From NCBI GenBank assembly GCA_031409515.1, contig JANNXJ010000004.1:1-64000 (forward strand): a stretch of 64,000 nucleotides of DNA, in the 5' to 3' direction. The notes under the pieces are model-generated. The model saw only the letters and a program-made list of their open reading frames with translations, made no database searches and was not told where the DNA came from. This DNA is from SHZI01 sp031409515 (GTDB taxonomy: Bacteria; Pseudomonadota; Gammaproteobacteria; Steroidobacterales; GCA-2729495). Shown here in pieces: positions 22,811 through 32,562 of this stretch; positions within the stretch are counted from its first letter, which is position 1; each line of letters begins with the position of its first letter. The position numbers and the translations under genes are program-made.

Positions 22811-23764
22811 TCAATTGGCAGCGAAGTGGTCGGTCACGGAGATGAGTTCGTGGACGATGCCGGGCTCGAAGGCGGAATGACCGGCATCCGGCACGATGCG
22901 CAACTCGGCCTCGGGCCAGGCCTTGTGCAGATCCCAGGCACTCCTGAGCGGGCAAACCACATCATAACGGCCCTGGACGATGACCGCGGGAATGCGCCGC
23001 AGGCGGCCCACGTCCCGAAGAATCTGGTTGGGCTCGGCCATGAAGGCCTGGTTGACGAAGTAGTGGGCCTCGATCCGGGCAAAGGCCAGGGCAAAGCGGT
23101 CGGCGCCGAAGCGCTCCACTGTCGAGGCGGACGCCAGGAGATGGCTCGTACTCCCCTCCCAGACGGACCAGCGGCGGGCCGCCTCCAGCGCCACCTGCGG
23201 GTCGGGGCCCGTAAGCCGGCGGTAGTAAGCACCGACCATGTCGTCCCGTTCGGCCGCAGGAATGAACTGCCAATAGGGCTCCCAGGCGTCCGGGTACAGC
23301 TCGCTGGCGCCCTGCTGGTAGAACCAGGCGATCTCGGCGGGCCGGAGCAGGAAGATCCCCCGCAGGACGAGCTCGGTCACCTGCTCGGGATGGGTCTCCG
23401 CATACAGTAGAGCCAGAGTGCTGCCCCAGGAACCGCCGAACACGAGCCAGCGGTCTATGTTCAGTTTCAGCCGCAGGGCTTCGATGTCGGCAATCAGGTC
23501 CCAGGTGGAGTTCTCCCGCAGCTCCGCGTGAGGCCGGCTGCGGCCGCAGCCCCGCTGGTCCAGCAGCACGATGCGGTAGCGGGCGGGGTCGAAGAACCGG
23601 CGCGGGGTGACGTCGCCACCACCACCGGGGCCGCCATGGAGAAAGACCGCTGGTTTGCCCCGGGGATTGCCGCATTGCTCGTAATAGATCTCGTGGAGGC
23701 CGGAAACGGCCAGGTAGCCCGAGTCGAAAGGCTCCAGGCCTGGATAGAGGGTTCTGCGGGACAT
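22811..23764 (-). CDS. pip: Proline iminopeptidase (S33)
   Basis: 317-residue cytoplasmic alpha/beta hydrolase that removes N-terminal proline from peptides. The start MSRRTLYPGLEPFDSGYLAV at 23764 is the normal family start; an upstream open extension is not homologous. Hallmarks: 'VFLHGGPGGGG', 'LLDQRGCGRSRPHAE', the nucleophile elbow 'VFGGSWGSTLAL', and the C-terminal 'VQGRYDVVCPLRSAW' (Asp) and 'IVPDAGHSAFEPG' (His). It is divergent from the M16 protease gene (85 bp between starts) and leads into the dihydroorotase gene. Confidence 0.93.
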   Translation of the reverse strand: MSRRTLYPGLEPFDSGYLAVSGLHEIYYEQCGNPRGKPAVFLHGGPGGGGDVTPRRFFDPARYRIVLLDQRGCGRSRPHAELRENSTWDLIADIEALRLKLNIDRWLVFGGSWGSTLALLYAETHPEQVTELVLRGIFLLRPAEIAWFYQQGASELYPDAWEPYWQFIPAAERDDMVGAYYRRLTGPDPQVALEAARRWSVWEGSTSHLLASASTVERFGADRFALAFARIEAHYFVNQAFMAEPNQILRDVGRLRRIPAVIVQGRYDVVCPLRSAWDLHKAWPEAELRIVPDAGHSAFEPGIVHELISVTDHFAAN

Positions 23765-23849
23765 GGCGACATTTTGGCATTTTCCACGCCGTCTGTTCGC
23801 CCGGTCCCGCGCGCCAGCTAGAATCCGCCACCACCATTGGGAACCTGCC

Positions 23850-26594
23850 ATGCCCCTCAAGCTGCATTTCGCCGCCCTGCTTGCCGCTGCCCTGCTCATT
23901 CCAGAACTGGCCAATGCCGCAACCAGTGCCGCAACCCCTATCGACATTCCCTACACCCTCAGGCGGCTGGACAATGGCCTGACCGTCGTGGTCCACGAAG
24001 ACCGCAAGGCCCCCATCGTGGCCGTCAACGTCTGGTACCACGTGGGCTCGAAGAACGAGGTGCGGGGCCGCACCGGTTTTGCTCACCTCTTCGAGCACCT
24101 CATGTTCCAGGGCTCGGAGAACCTGAAGGGCGAGTACCTGAACACCCTGCAGGAACTGGGCGCCACAGATCTCAACGGCACCACCTTCTTCGACCGCACC
24201 AATTACTTTCAGACGGTGCCCAGTAACGCCCTCGATACGGCCCTCTGGCTGGAGTCGGACCGGATGGGGCATTTCAAGGAATCCATCACCCAGGCGAAGC
24301 TGGACGAACAGCGGGGCGTGGTGCAGAACGAAAAGCGGCAGGGCGACAATCAGCCCTACGGCAAAGTCTTCGAGGAGATTCTCAAGAACCTCTTCCCGCC
24401 CGAACATCCCTACTCCTGGGAAACCATCGGCTCGATGGACGACCTCAATGCGGCGAGCCTCGCCGACGTGAAGAAATGGTTCGAGACTTACTACGGCCCC
24501 AGCAATGCCGTGGTGGTGATCGCGGGCGATGTGGGCACCGAAGAAGCCTTCGCGAAGGCGGAGAAGTACTTCGGCGACATTCCGCCGGGACCCGCCCTTG
24601 GCCGCTTCGAGGAATGGATTCCGTCCCATGACCAGGTCCGCCGGTGGAGCCTTCGGGACCAGGTCGCCCAGCCGCGCCTCTACCTTGCCTGGACCGGTCC
24701 CCGCTGGGGCACTAAGGACGCCGCCCTGCTGGAACTGGCGTCCTCCATTCTGGCGGGGGACAAGAACTCCCGCCTCTACCAGCGCCTCGTGTACGAGGAC
24801 CAGATTGCCTCGGACGTCGAGTTCGGCACCCTGGCCCTGGAGATTGCCGGCATCACGTATCTGCAGGTATCGGCCCAGCCTGGTGTGTCCCTGGAACGAC
24901 TCGAGACGGTCGTGAACGAGGAGTTCGCGCGCTTTCTTCGGTCAGGGCCAACCGCCAAGGAACTGGAGCGGGTGAAGACGCAGCGACGCGCGGCCTTCGT
25001 CCGGGGCCTGGAGAAGGTCGGGGGCTTCTCCGGAAAGTCAGGCGTACTGGCCGAGAGCACCGTCTATGGCGGGTCCCCAGATGCCTGGAAGCGGGGTTAT
25101 GCGGCGGTGGAGGCAGCCACCGGCCCTGAGTTGCAGGCCGTTGTCCGGCAGTGGGTGACCAAGGCGCCCTTCGTGCTCACCGTGGAGCCGGCCGAAAAGT
25201 TCGCGGCCGCCGAGACGGGGGCCGACCGTAGCCAGGTCCCATTGCCCGTCGGGGACGTGCCCGTGACCTTCCCGGCCTTTCAGCGCGCAACGCTGAGCAA
25301 CGGCCTGCAGCTGGTCGTGGTCGAGCGTCCCGGCCTGCCTGTCGTCGGGTTGCGCCTGGTGCTGGACGCCGGTTACGCCGCAGATCAGTCCGCCCGGCCC
25401 GGTACGGCGAGCCTCACCATGGCCATGCTCGATGAGGGCACGAAGTCGCGGGATGCCCTGGAGATCAGCGAAGAGCTGGCCCTGCTGGGCGCCTCCTTGA
25501 GCGCCGGCTCGAGCCTCGACACGTCCTCCGTCAATCTTTCCGCCCTGGCGGACAAGCTGGAGCCGTCCCTCAGGATTTTTGCCGATGTGGTGCTGAATCC
25601 CTCGTTCCCCCAGAACGAGCTCGACCGGTTGCGGAAGGTCTACCTGGCCGCCCTGAGCCAGGAAAAAACCCAGCCCACGTCGATGGCCCTCCGGGTGGTG
25701 CCGAAGCTCCTCTACGGGACCGGGCACGCCTACGCCCAGCCTCTGACCGGCACCGGGACCGAGGCCACGCTCGCCGCCCTCACCCGGGACGACCTGGTCC
25801 GGTTCCACACCGAGTGGTTTCGTCCGAACCACGCCACACTGATCGCTGTTGGCCCGGTCACGGTGGCTTCTCTCAGCGCCCAGCTTGAGCCTCTGCTGCG
25901 GACCTGGCAGCCCGGCAGCATCCCGGCGAAGGCAATCGCCGACGTCACGCCACGCCCGAGCAGTACGCTGTACCTCGTCGACAAGCCCGGCGCTGACCAG
26001 TCGGTGATCTTTGCCGGGCAGCTGCTCCCGTCCCGCGCCACCCCCGACGATCTCGCGATCGCCACGATGAACGATGTGCTCGGGGGGAAATTCACGGCCC
26101 GCCTGAACATGAATCTGCGGGAAGCGAAACACTGGTCCTACGGGGCCTACTCCTTTACCTATGACGCCCGGGGCCAGCGGCCATTCCTCGCTTACGCACC
26201 GGTGCAGTCGGACAAGACCGCCGAGGCAGTCACCGAGATCCGGAACGAGATCGCCGGCATTGTGGGCAAGCGCCCCGCCACCCCGGAGGAAGTTGCCCTG
26301 GTGAAGCGCACCAACACGCTGTCTCTGCCCGGGCAGTGGGAAACCGGCGGCGCCGTGCTGGGCTCGGTCAGCGAAATCGTGGAGTTCGGCCTTCCGGACA
26401 GCTACTGGCAGAGCTACGCCAGCACGATCCGCGACCTGACGCCGGAACAGGTCAACAAGGCCGCGCGGGACTACCTGCGGCCCGACGCTCTGATCCTCGT
26501 CGTGGTGGGCGACCGCAAAGTCATCGAGCCGGGGCTAAAGGCCCTGGGCTTTGACACCATCCAGCTCGTGAACGCCGACGGCGAGCTGCTGTAA
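23850..26594 (+). CDS. M16 zinc protease, two-lobe, periplasmic
   Basis: 914 residues. A signal peptide (MPLKLHFAALLAAALLIPELANA) is chosen by the ATG at 23850. The first M16 half carries the inverted zinc motif 'HLFEHLMF' about residue 75 with the distant Glu region after it. The second half ('VERPGLPVVGLRLVLDAGYA' onward, from ~490) lacks HxxEH, as is normal for the non-catalytic lobe of pitrilysin-like proteases. Likely a periplasmic peptide-degrading enzyme of the insulinase family; the substrate is unknown. The MFS gene follows 17 nt later. Confidence 0.92.
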   Translation: MPLKLHFAALLAAALLIPELANAATSAATPIDIPYTLRRLDNGLTVVVHEDRKAPIVAVNVWYHVGSKNEVRGRTGFAHLFEHLMFQGSENLKGEYLNTLQELGATDLNGTTFFDRTNYFQTVPSNALDTALWLESDRMGHFKESITQAKLDEQRGVVQNEKRQGDNQPYGKVFEEILKNLFPPEHPYSWETIGSMDDLNAASLADVKKWFETYYGPSNAVVVIAGDVGTEEAFAKAEKYFGDIPPGPALGRFEEWIPSHDQVRRWSLRDQVAQPRLYLAWTGPRWGTKDAALLELASSILAGDKNSRLYQRLVYEDQIASDVEFGTLALEIAGITYLQVSAQPGVSLERLETVVNEEFARFLRSGPTAKELERVKTQRRAAFVRGLEKVGGFSGKSGVLAESTVYGGSPDAWKRGYAAVEAATGPELQAVVRQWVTKAPFVLTVEPAEKFAAAETGADRSQVPLPVGDVPVTFPAFQRATLSNGLQLVVVERPGLPVVGLRLVLDAGYAADQSARPGTASLTMAMLDEGTKSRDALEISEELALLGASLSAGSSLDTSSVNLSALADKLEPSLRIFADVVLNPSFPQNELDRLRKVYLAALSQEKTQPTSMALRVVPKLLYGTGHAYAQPLTGTGTEATLAALTRDDLVRFHTEWFRPNHATLIAVGPVTVASLSAQLEPLLRTWQPGSIPAKAIADVTPRPSSTLYLVDKPGADQSVIFAGQLLPSRATPDDLAIATMNDVLGGKFTARLNMNLREAKHWSYGAYSFTYDARGQRPFLAYAPVQSDKTAEAVTEIRNEIAGIVGKRPATPEEVALVKRTNTLSLPGQWETGGAVLGSVSEIVEFGLPDSYWQSYASTIRDLTPEQVNKAARDYLRPDALILVVVGDRKVIEPGLKALGFDTIQLVNADGELL

Positions 26595-26611
26595 CGCGTG
26601 ACGAGGCCGGC

Positions 26612-27850
26612 ATGCAGGCCATGAACCGTCGGCCCCTCTGGATCGCAGCGGTCTGCGTCCTCGTCTACTTCTTCACGAATGGCATGGCCCTGTTCGTGCC
26701 CCAGAACCTGTTTCCCCGGTTCATGGAGACCTTTGGCGCCACTCCCGCCGAAGTCAGCCGGACCACCGCGATCACTTTTGGCATCTCCGGTCTGCTGGCG
26801 CCCTTTGTGGGCGCGGCCATCGACCGCTTTGGCGTGGTGCGCGTCATACGGCTGGGCCTGCTCGTGCTCGGCATCACCTTTATCGCCTACCCGGCGGCCC
26901 GGTCGCTGCAGGATCTCTATCTGCTGCATGCCGCCCTGGCCGTGGGCCTGATCCTGGCGGGCCTGATGCCGAACGTGGTCCTGCTCTCCCGCTGGTTCCG
27001 GGAAAGGCAGGGGACGGCGGTGGGGGTGCTCGTCGCCGGCTCAAGCCTGGCGGGTGCGACACTGCCACTGGCCATCTCGCCGCTGGTCAATGACCCGGCC
27101 TACGGCTGGCGCGTCGGCATGGGCGTGCTGGCGGTGGCGTTCTGGCTGCTGGCCGTGGTGCCGGCTTTCCTCGTGCTCCGGGAAGCCCCGGTAGGCGGGT
27201 CCGCGGACCGGGGCCCGGGCTCGCCTGCTATCGAGGGCGTCACGTTTGCCGCCGCCCTGCGCTCCCGCACCCTATGGTGCCTGGCCCTCGGCTCCGCCTG
27301 CCTGTGGTTCGCCATCCAGGCACTGACGAGCCAGATCACGATCTACTTCGAGCAGGAGGCCGGCCTCGCGCCCCAGCGGGCAACGGCCCTCTACTCCACC
27401 ATCCTCGCCTGCAGCGTGGCCGGGAAGTTTCTCTTTGGTGCCGTTAGCGACCGGTTCCGGAAGCAGCAGGTCATGGTCTTTGCCAGCCTGACCCTGCTGG
27501 CCGGGACCCTGTTGCTCTTCACCAGCGGGAGCGATGGGCTGGAGCTGACGCGCAGTCCCGTGCAGCTCACAGCCTTCGCCGTAGTGTTCGGCCTGGGGTT
27601 CGGCGGGAGCTTTACCCTCATCCAGCTGGTCGCCGTCGAGAGCTTCGGCCAGCTCGCTCTGGGCCGGATTCTGGGCGTCGTGATCTTCGTGGATACCATG
27701 GGTGGGGCTGCGGGCACCCTGCTGGCGGGCCAGATCCGCACAGCCACCGGGGACTACTTCGCGACCTTCGCTGTGGTGGCCGTGGTGGCCATCATTGCCC
27801 TGGCCAACGTGCTGCTCATTCGGCCACTGGCGCGGGTTACGAACGCTTAA
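26612..27850 (+). CDS. MFS transporter (oxalate/formate-antiporter-like)
   Basis: 412 residues with about twelve membrane helices. The MFS loop motif between helices 2 and 3 reads 'GAAIDRFGVVRVIRLG', and the matching loop in the second half is 'GAVSDRFRKQQVMVF'. The overall look ('LMPNVVLLSRWFRERQGTAVGVLVAGSSLAG') is that of the monocarboxylate/oxalate-formate antiporter group; the substrate cannot be assigned. It follows the M16 protease gene by 17 nt and precedes the ABC transporter operon by 70 nt. Confidence 0.87.
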   Translation: MQAMNRRPLWIAAVCVLVYFFTNGMALFVPQNLFPRFMETFGATPAEVSRTTAITFGISGLLAPFVGAAIDRFGVVRVIRLGLLVLGITFIAYPAARSLQDLYLLHAALAVGLILAGLMPNVVLLSRWFRERQGTAVGVLVAGSSLAGATLPLAISPLVNDPAYGWRVGMGVLAVAFWLLAVVPAFLVLREAPVGGSADRGPGSPAIEGVTFAAALRSRTLWCLALGSACLWFAIQALTSQITIYFEQEAGLAPQRATALYSTILACSVAGKFLFGAVSDRFRKQQVMVFASLTLLAGTLLLFTSGSDGLELTRSPVQLTAFAVVFGLGFGGSFTLIQLVAVESFGQLALGRILGVVIFVDTMGGAAGTLLAGQIRTATGDYFATFAVVAVVAIIALANVLLIRPLARVTNA

Positions 27851-27920
27851 TCTACCTTGCAGACCTGCGTTGCGCATGGACAATACCTGCGCGCCACGTC
27901 CTCCCGGATACGCACTGAAC

Positions 27921-28868
27921 ATGATCGCAGCAGAAGGCCTCGTAAAAACTTTTGGCGGCCGCACGGCCGTCGACAACGTGACGTTCCGCGTGGGTCCTGG
28001 CGAAGTTCTGGGCTTTCTGGGGCCGAATGGCGCAGGCAAGACCACCACCATGCGCATGCTGGCCGGCTTCGTGGCGCCAACAGCCGGTCGGGCCGAAATC
28101 TGCGGCTTCTCCATCGACAGGCAGCCGGTGGCCGCGAAGCAGAAGCTCGGCTACCTGCCGGAAGGCGCACCCACCTATGGCGAGATGACGCCCCGGGACT
28201 TCCTGCGTTTCATCGGCGAGGTGCGCGGCCTCACTGCTGCGGAGTTCCGGCAGCGTCTGGGCGACGTGGTCGGGCGGCTGCAGCTGGAAGAGGTGCTCGA
28301 CCAGCCCATTGAGACGCTGTCCAAGGGGTTTCGGCGGCGGGTAGGGCTGGCTCAGGCCATCCTCCACGACCCGCCCGTGCTTATCCTCGACGAACCCACC
28401 GATGGACTTGACCCGAACCAGAAGCACGAAGTCCGGGAACTCATCCGGACGATGGCGCCGGGCAAGGTGATCGTCATCTCCACCCACATTCTTGAAGAGG
28501 TGGATGCCGTCTGCACCCGGGCCATCATCATCACGAACGGGCGCATCGTGGCGGATGAGGAACCTGCTGCGCTGATCCGCCGGTCCCGGTACCACAACGC
28601 CGTATCCCTCCGTCTGCAGCACAGCGCGGACCTGGCAGCGGTAGCCCAGGACCTGCAGAACCTGGACGAAGTCCGGGAGGTGGAAGTGGACAGCCAGGAG
28701 TTCACGGTGACGGCCTTCCCGAAGGACAATGCCCTCATCGTTAGCGCCATAGGCGCGCTGGCCGCCGAGAGGCGCTGGCCTGTGGAGCAGCTGCACCTCG
28801 AGGCGGGGCGTCTCGATGAGGTGTTCCGGACCATCACTACGGCCACCAGCGCCACCCGGGCCACCTGA
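27921..28868 (+). CDS. ABC transporter ATP-binding protein (GldA-like)
   Basis: 315 residues. Walker A 'GPNGAGKTTT', signature 'LSKGFRRRVGLAQA' and Walker B 'VLILDEPTDGLD' are all intact, with a C-terminal extension typical of the CcmA/GldA subfamily. It is the first gene of a four-gene export module with the permease, a GldG-like protein and a DUF4340 protein; this set is widespread outside gliding bacteria and its cargo is unknown. The ATG at 27921 begins the conserved 'MIAAEGLVKTFGG'; an ATG at 27876 is an alternative. Its TGA overlaps the permease ATG by one base. Confidence 0.92.
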   Translation: MIAAEGLVKTFGGRTAVDNVTFRVGPGEVLGFLGPNGAGKTTTMRMLAGFVAPTAGRAEICGFSIDRQPVAAKQKLGYLPEGAPTYGEMTPRDFLRFIGEVRGLTAAEFRQRLGDVVGRLQLEEVLDQPIETLSKGFRRRVGLAQAILHDPPVLILDEPTDGLDPNQKHEVRELIRTMAPGKVIVISTHILEEVDAVCTRAIIITNGRIVADEEPAALIRRSRYHNAVSLRLQHSADLAAVAQDLQNLDEVREVEVDSQEFTVTAFPKDNALIVSAIGALAAERRWPVEQLHLEAGRLDEVFRTITTATSATRAT

Positions 28869-29602
28869 TGAGCGTCATCAGCAGCATCGGGAAGCGGGAG
28901 TTGCAGAGCTACTTTGCCACGCCCCTGGCCTATGTCTTTATCGTGATCTTTCTGGCCCTCTCCGGCCTCTTCACTTTCTACCTGGGTGGTTTTTACGAGC
29001 GTGGCCAGGCGGACCTCTCGCCCTTCTTCAACTTCCACCCCTGGCTCTACCTGTTCCTGGTCCCGGCGATCGCCATGCGGCTCTGGGCCGAGGAGCGCAA
29101 GAGTGGCAGCGTGGAGTTGCTCATGACCCTGCCGGTCACCCTGTGGCAGGCCGTGCTGGGCAAGTTTCTCGCCGCCTGGCTGTGCATCGCGATCGCCCTC
29201 GGGCTGACCTTTCCCATCTGGGTCACGGTGAATTACCTCGGGGAACCCGACAACGGCGTCATCGTTGCCGCCTACATTGGCAGCCTGCTCATGGCAGGCG
29301 GTTTCCTGGCCATCGGTTCCTGCATCTCCGCAGCCAACCGTAATCAGGTGGTCTCCTTCATCCTCACCGTGGTGATCTGCTTCCTGTTCATGCTGGCTGG
29401 TTTTCCCCTGGTGCTGGACTTCTTCTCGGGATGGCTGCCTGGACCGCTGCTGGACGCGGTGGCCAGCCTGTCGTTCCTGACCCACTACACCGCGATCAGC
29501 AAGGGCGTGCTGGACCTCCGGGACATTCTCTATTTCCTCCTCGTCATTGGCGTCTGGCTGTACGCCACGACCATCGTCCTGGACCTGAAGAAGGCAGATT
29601 AG
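28868..29602 (+). CDS. ABC-2 type permease (GldF-like)
   Basis: 244 residues with six hydrophobic helices, starting MSVISSIGKRELQSYFATPLAYVF. The 'ELQSYFATPLAYVFIVIFL' opening and the 'WLYLFLVPAIAMRLWAEERKSGSVELLMTLP' region are typical of the GldF-type ABC-2 permeases. It should form the membrane channel for the ATPase encoded just upstream, with which it overlaps by one base. The GldG-like gene follows after 1 nt. Confidence 0.92.
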   Translation: MSVISSIGKRELQSYFATPLAYVFIVIFLALSGLFTFYLGGFYERGQADLSPFFNFHPWLYLFLVPAIAMRLWAEERKSGSVELLMTLPVTLWQAVLGKFLAAWLCIAIALGLTFPIWVTVNYLGEPDNGVIVAAYIGSLLMAGGFLAIGSCISAANRNQVVSFILTVVICFLFMLAGFPLVLDFFSGWLPGPLLDAVASLSFLTHYTAISKGVLDLRDILYFLLVIGVWLYATTIVLDLKKAD

Positions 29603-29603
29603 G

Positions 29604-31460
29604 ATGGCTCCGGAACCCGACAAGAGTCGCATTGACCGCCTCGGGCTGACCGCTCTCGCCGTCATCTTCCTCGTGGGCGTGACGCTGATCAGTCTCCTTC
29701 CGGGAATGCGCCTGGATCTGACGGAGAACCAGCTCTATACCCTGTCCGACGGGACCAGGAAGGTCCTGGGCAGTATTCCGGAGCCGGTAAACGTTTACCT
29801 GTTCTTTTCCGACAAGGCCGCGGCCGACATTCCCCAGCTCCGCACCTATGCCGGTCGCGTGCAGGAAATGCTGGAAGAGTTCGCGAGCCGCTCCAATGGG
29901 CAGCTGAAAGTCACCGTCATCGACCCGCTGCCCTTTTCCGACGAAGAAGACCGGGCCACGGGCTTTGGCTTGCGGCCCATCAACCTGGGCAACAACGCGG
30001 ACCCGATCTACTTTGGCATCGCCGCGACCAACAGCGTGGGCGACGACGAGATCATTCCGTTCCTGGATCCGGCCAAGGAGTCGTTCCTGGAATACGACCT
30101 TGCCAAGCTCACCTACACCCTGGCCAATCCGAAGAAGCCGCTGGTGGGTCTGCTGTCCAGCCTGCCCATGACCGCCGGCTTCGACCCCATGACCCAGCAG
30201 ATCCGTCAGCCCTGGGTCATCGCGGATCAGCTCCGGCAGTTGTTTGACCTGCGCGTCCTGGAGCCGGGCTTCGAGACGCTTGAGACCGACATCAAGGTGC
30301 TCCTGCTGGTGAACCCGAAGAATCTGCCCGCCGGGACGGTTTATGCCATTGATCAGTTCATTCTCCGGGGCGGCCGGGCGCTGATCCTGGTCGATCCCTT
30401 TGCCGAGATCGACCAGGGAGCGACGGAGGACCCCATGGCGACAGCGGCCGGTGAAGATTCCAGTCTGGACAAGCTCTTCGCCGCCTGGGGAGTCAGTGTG
30501 GACCGCAGCACCATCGTGGGCGACGACCGCTATGCACTGACCGTGAGCGGCAGGGACGGAGAGCCGGTCCGGCACCTCGGCATCATCGGTATCGGCAAGG
30601 ACGGCCTGTCCCAGGACGACGTAATCACCAGCGGGCTCAGCCTCGTGAACCTCGCCTTTGCAGGCCACATCACGGGTAGCAAGGGCGCCGCAGCGGAAGT
30701 CATTGCCCTGATCCAGTCCAGCGACCAGGCTGCTCTGATCCCCACCGCACAGCTCGCGATGGCTTCCGACCCGGGGCTGCTGCGGACGGACTTTGACCCC
30801 AAAGGCGAGCGCTACACGCTGGCGGCACGGATCAGCGGGAAGCTGCCGAGCGCCTTTCCTGGAGACGTCCGGCCGGGGCACATTGCCATCGCTGCCGAGC
30901 CCGCTAATGTGGTGCTGGTGGCGGATGCCGACCTGGTGGCGGACCGGCTGTGGGTTCAGACCCAGGATGTCCTCGGCCAGCGCCTCAGCACCGCCTTCGC
31001 GAACAACGCGGACCTCGTGGTGAATGCGCTGGACAACCTCCTCGGCAGTAGTGACCTGATCAGTATTCGCAGCCGCGCTACGTTCCAGCGGCCCTTCACC
31101 CGTGTTCAGGAACTCGGCCGCGAGGCGGAGACCCGCTTCCGTTCTGCTGAGCAGCGCCTGCAAACCGAACTGGAGGAAACCGAGAGCCGGCTTGGGGAGT
31201 TGCAGGCCAGCCGCAAGGACCAGGGCACCAGCATCCTCTCCCCCCAGCAGGAGGGGGAAATCGAGCGCTTCCAGGCCCGGCGGCTGGAACTGCGCAAGGA
31301 ACTTCGCCAGGTGCAGCGGGATCTGGACCAGGATATCGAGAAGCTGGGGGCTACGCTGAAAGCGCTCAACGTCGCGCTGGTCCCGCTGATCATTTCCCTC
31401 GTCAGCCTCATCCTGCTGCAGCTCAGGCGCCGGACAAGGACTGCCAGGAGGACCGGGTGA
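29604..31460 (+). CDS. GldG-family ABC transporter auxiliary protein
   Basis: 618 residues. N-terminal membrane helix ('LGLTALAVIFLVGVTLISLL'), then a large periplasmic domain beginning 'MRLDLTENQLYTLSDGTRKVLGSIPEPVNVYLFFS', the GldG N-terminal domain. A middle region carries 'RGGRALILVDPFAE'. Near residues 500-585 a coiled coil is followed by a C-terminal membrane helix ('VALVPLIISLVSLILLQLRRR'). It is thought to work with the GldA/GldF-type ATPase and permease. The stop overlaps the start of the DUF4340 gene by 4 nt. Confidence 0.9.
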   Translation: MAPEPDKSRIDRLGLTALAVIFLVGVTLISLLPGMRLDLTENQLYTLSDGTRKVLGSIPEPVNVYLFFSDKAAADIPQLRTYAGRVQEMLEEFASRSNGQLKVTVIDPLPFSDEEDRATGFGLRPINLGNNADPIYFGIAATNSVGDDEIIPFLDPAKESFLEYDLAKLTYTLANPKKPLVGLLSSLPMTAGFDPMTQQIRQPWVIADQLRQLFDLRVLEPGFETLETDIKVLLLVNPKNLPAGTVYAIDQFILRGGRALILVDPFAEIDQGATEDPMATAAGEDSSLDKLFAAWGVSVDRSTIVGDDRYALTVSGRDGEPVRHLGIIGIGKDGLSQDDVITSGLSLVNLAFAGHITGSKGAAAEVIALIQSSDQAALIPTAQLAMASDPGLLRTDFDPKGERYTLAARISGKLPSAFPGDVRPGHIAIAAEPANVVLVADADLVADRLWVQTQDVLGQRLSTAFANNADLVVNALDNLLGSSDLISIRSRATFQRPFTRVQELGREAETRFRSAEQRLQTELEETESRLGELQASRKDQGTSILSPQQEGEIERFQARRLELRKELRQVQRDLDQDIEKLGATLKALNVALVPLIISLVSLILLQLRRRTRTARRTG

Positions 31461-32506
31461 GTCGACGGGCTCTGGTTGTTCTGCTCGCGGCGCTCGCCAT
31501 TCTGGCTGTGATTGCTGGCGTGTTGCTCCGGGAGGACCAGAACGGACGGCGTGCCGAGGAGCTGCTACTGCCCGGCTTGAAGCAACAGCTCAACGCTATC
31601 CAGCGGATCGTCATCACTGGCCCGGGGAACAGGCCGGTCGCGACCCTCGAGCGAGGGGCGGATAACTGGACGGTTGCCGAACACAGCAGCTATCCGGCGG
31701 ACGTCGCCCGGATTCGCCGGAACCTGCTGGCCCTCGCCGAGGCACGCATCATCGAGGAGAAGACCTCGAATCCGGACTACTACGCCCGGCTTGGCGTTCA
31801 GGACGTGAACTCGACATCGGCCGCCGGCATGCAGCTGACTCTGGACGACGGCAAGAAACCGGTCAGCGTCATCGTTGGCCTGGCGCCGCCCGGCAGCTCC
31901 GGCGCGACCTACGTGCGCCGGACCGGGGAGCCAACGAGCTGGCTGGTTACCGGCAAGTTCGACCTGGGAAAAAACGGCAGCGACTGGCTCGCAAGAGACC
32001 TGACCGATATTCCGGCCGGGCGCATCCAGTCCGTGGCCATCAGTCACCCGGGGCTCGAGACCCTGCGCATTGCGCGCGGGACCGCGGCCACGGCCACTTC
32101 CACGGAACGAAAGGGTGCCAGCGCCGGCGATGAGGAACTCGTGGAGTTCCTGGTGACTGACGTCCCGGCGGGCCGGGAACTCAGCTATCCGGGCGTCGGC
32201 AATGGCGTCGCCGGCGTGCTTGCAGACCTGCAGCTGGAGAACGCCGAGCCCCGGGAAGTACTGGGGGCCAACCCGGGCAAGCCCGTCGTCGCGCGCTTCG
32301 TGACCACTGACGGCCTGGTCGTTGAAACGAGCGCCTGGCGCCTGACCGATGGCACCCGCTTTACCTTTCTGGCCTCGGGGGAAGGTGCTGCCAGCGCAGA
32401 AGCGGCTACTCTCAATGCGCGCCTCGGCGGCTGGGTCTATACCCTGCCCAGCTTCAAAACCGAGCAACTCACCCGGCGCCTGCAGGAATTGCTGGCGCCC
32501 AGGTAA
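31457..32506 (+). CDS. DUF4340 domain protein
   Basis: 349 residues, starting with GTG at 31457 inside the end of the GldG-like gene. One N-terminal membrane anchor (ALVVLLAALAILAVIAGVLL) precedes a periplasmic domain containing repeated 'W.V....YPAD...I..LL..LA' type sequence, characteristic of DUF4340. Such genes regularly close GldA-F-G-like operons and presumably encode a periplasmic partner of the exporter. Function not established. Confidence 0.88.
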   Translation: MSRRALVVLLAALAILAVIAGVLLREDQNGRRAEELLLPGLKQQLNAIQRIVITGPGNRPVATLERGADNWTVAEHSSYPADVARIRRNLLALAEARIIEEKTSNPDYYARLGVQDVNSTSAAGMQLTLDDGKKPVSVIVGLAPPGSSGATYVRRTGEPTSWLVTGKFDLGKNGSDWLARDLTDIPAGRIQSVAISHPGLETLRIARGTAATATSTERKGASAGDEELVEFLVTDVPAGRELSYPGVGNGVAGVLADLQLENAEPREVLGANPGKPVVARFVTTDGLVVETSAWRLTDGTRFTFLASGEGAASAEAATLNARLGGWVYTLPSFKTEQLTRRLQELLAPR

Positions 32507-32562
32507 CACGAGGCTGGAAGCGCCCCGCTCTGGCCCTGCCCCCAAACATCAGGAGAGATTGA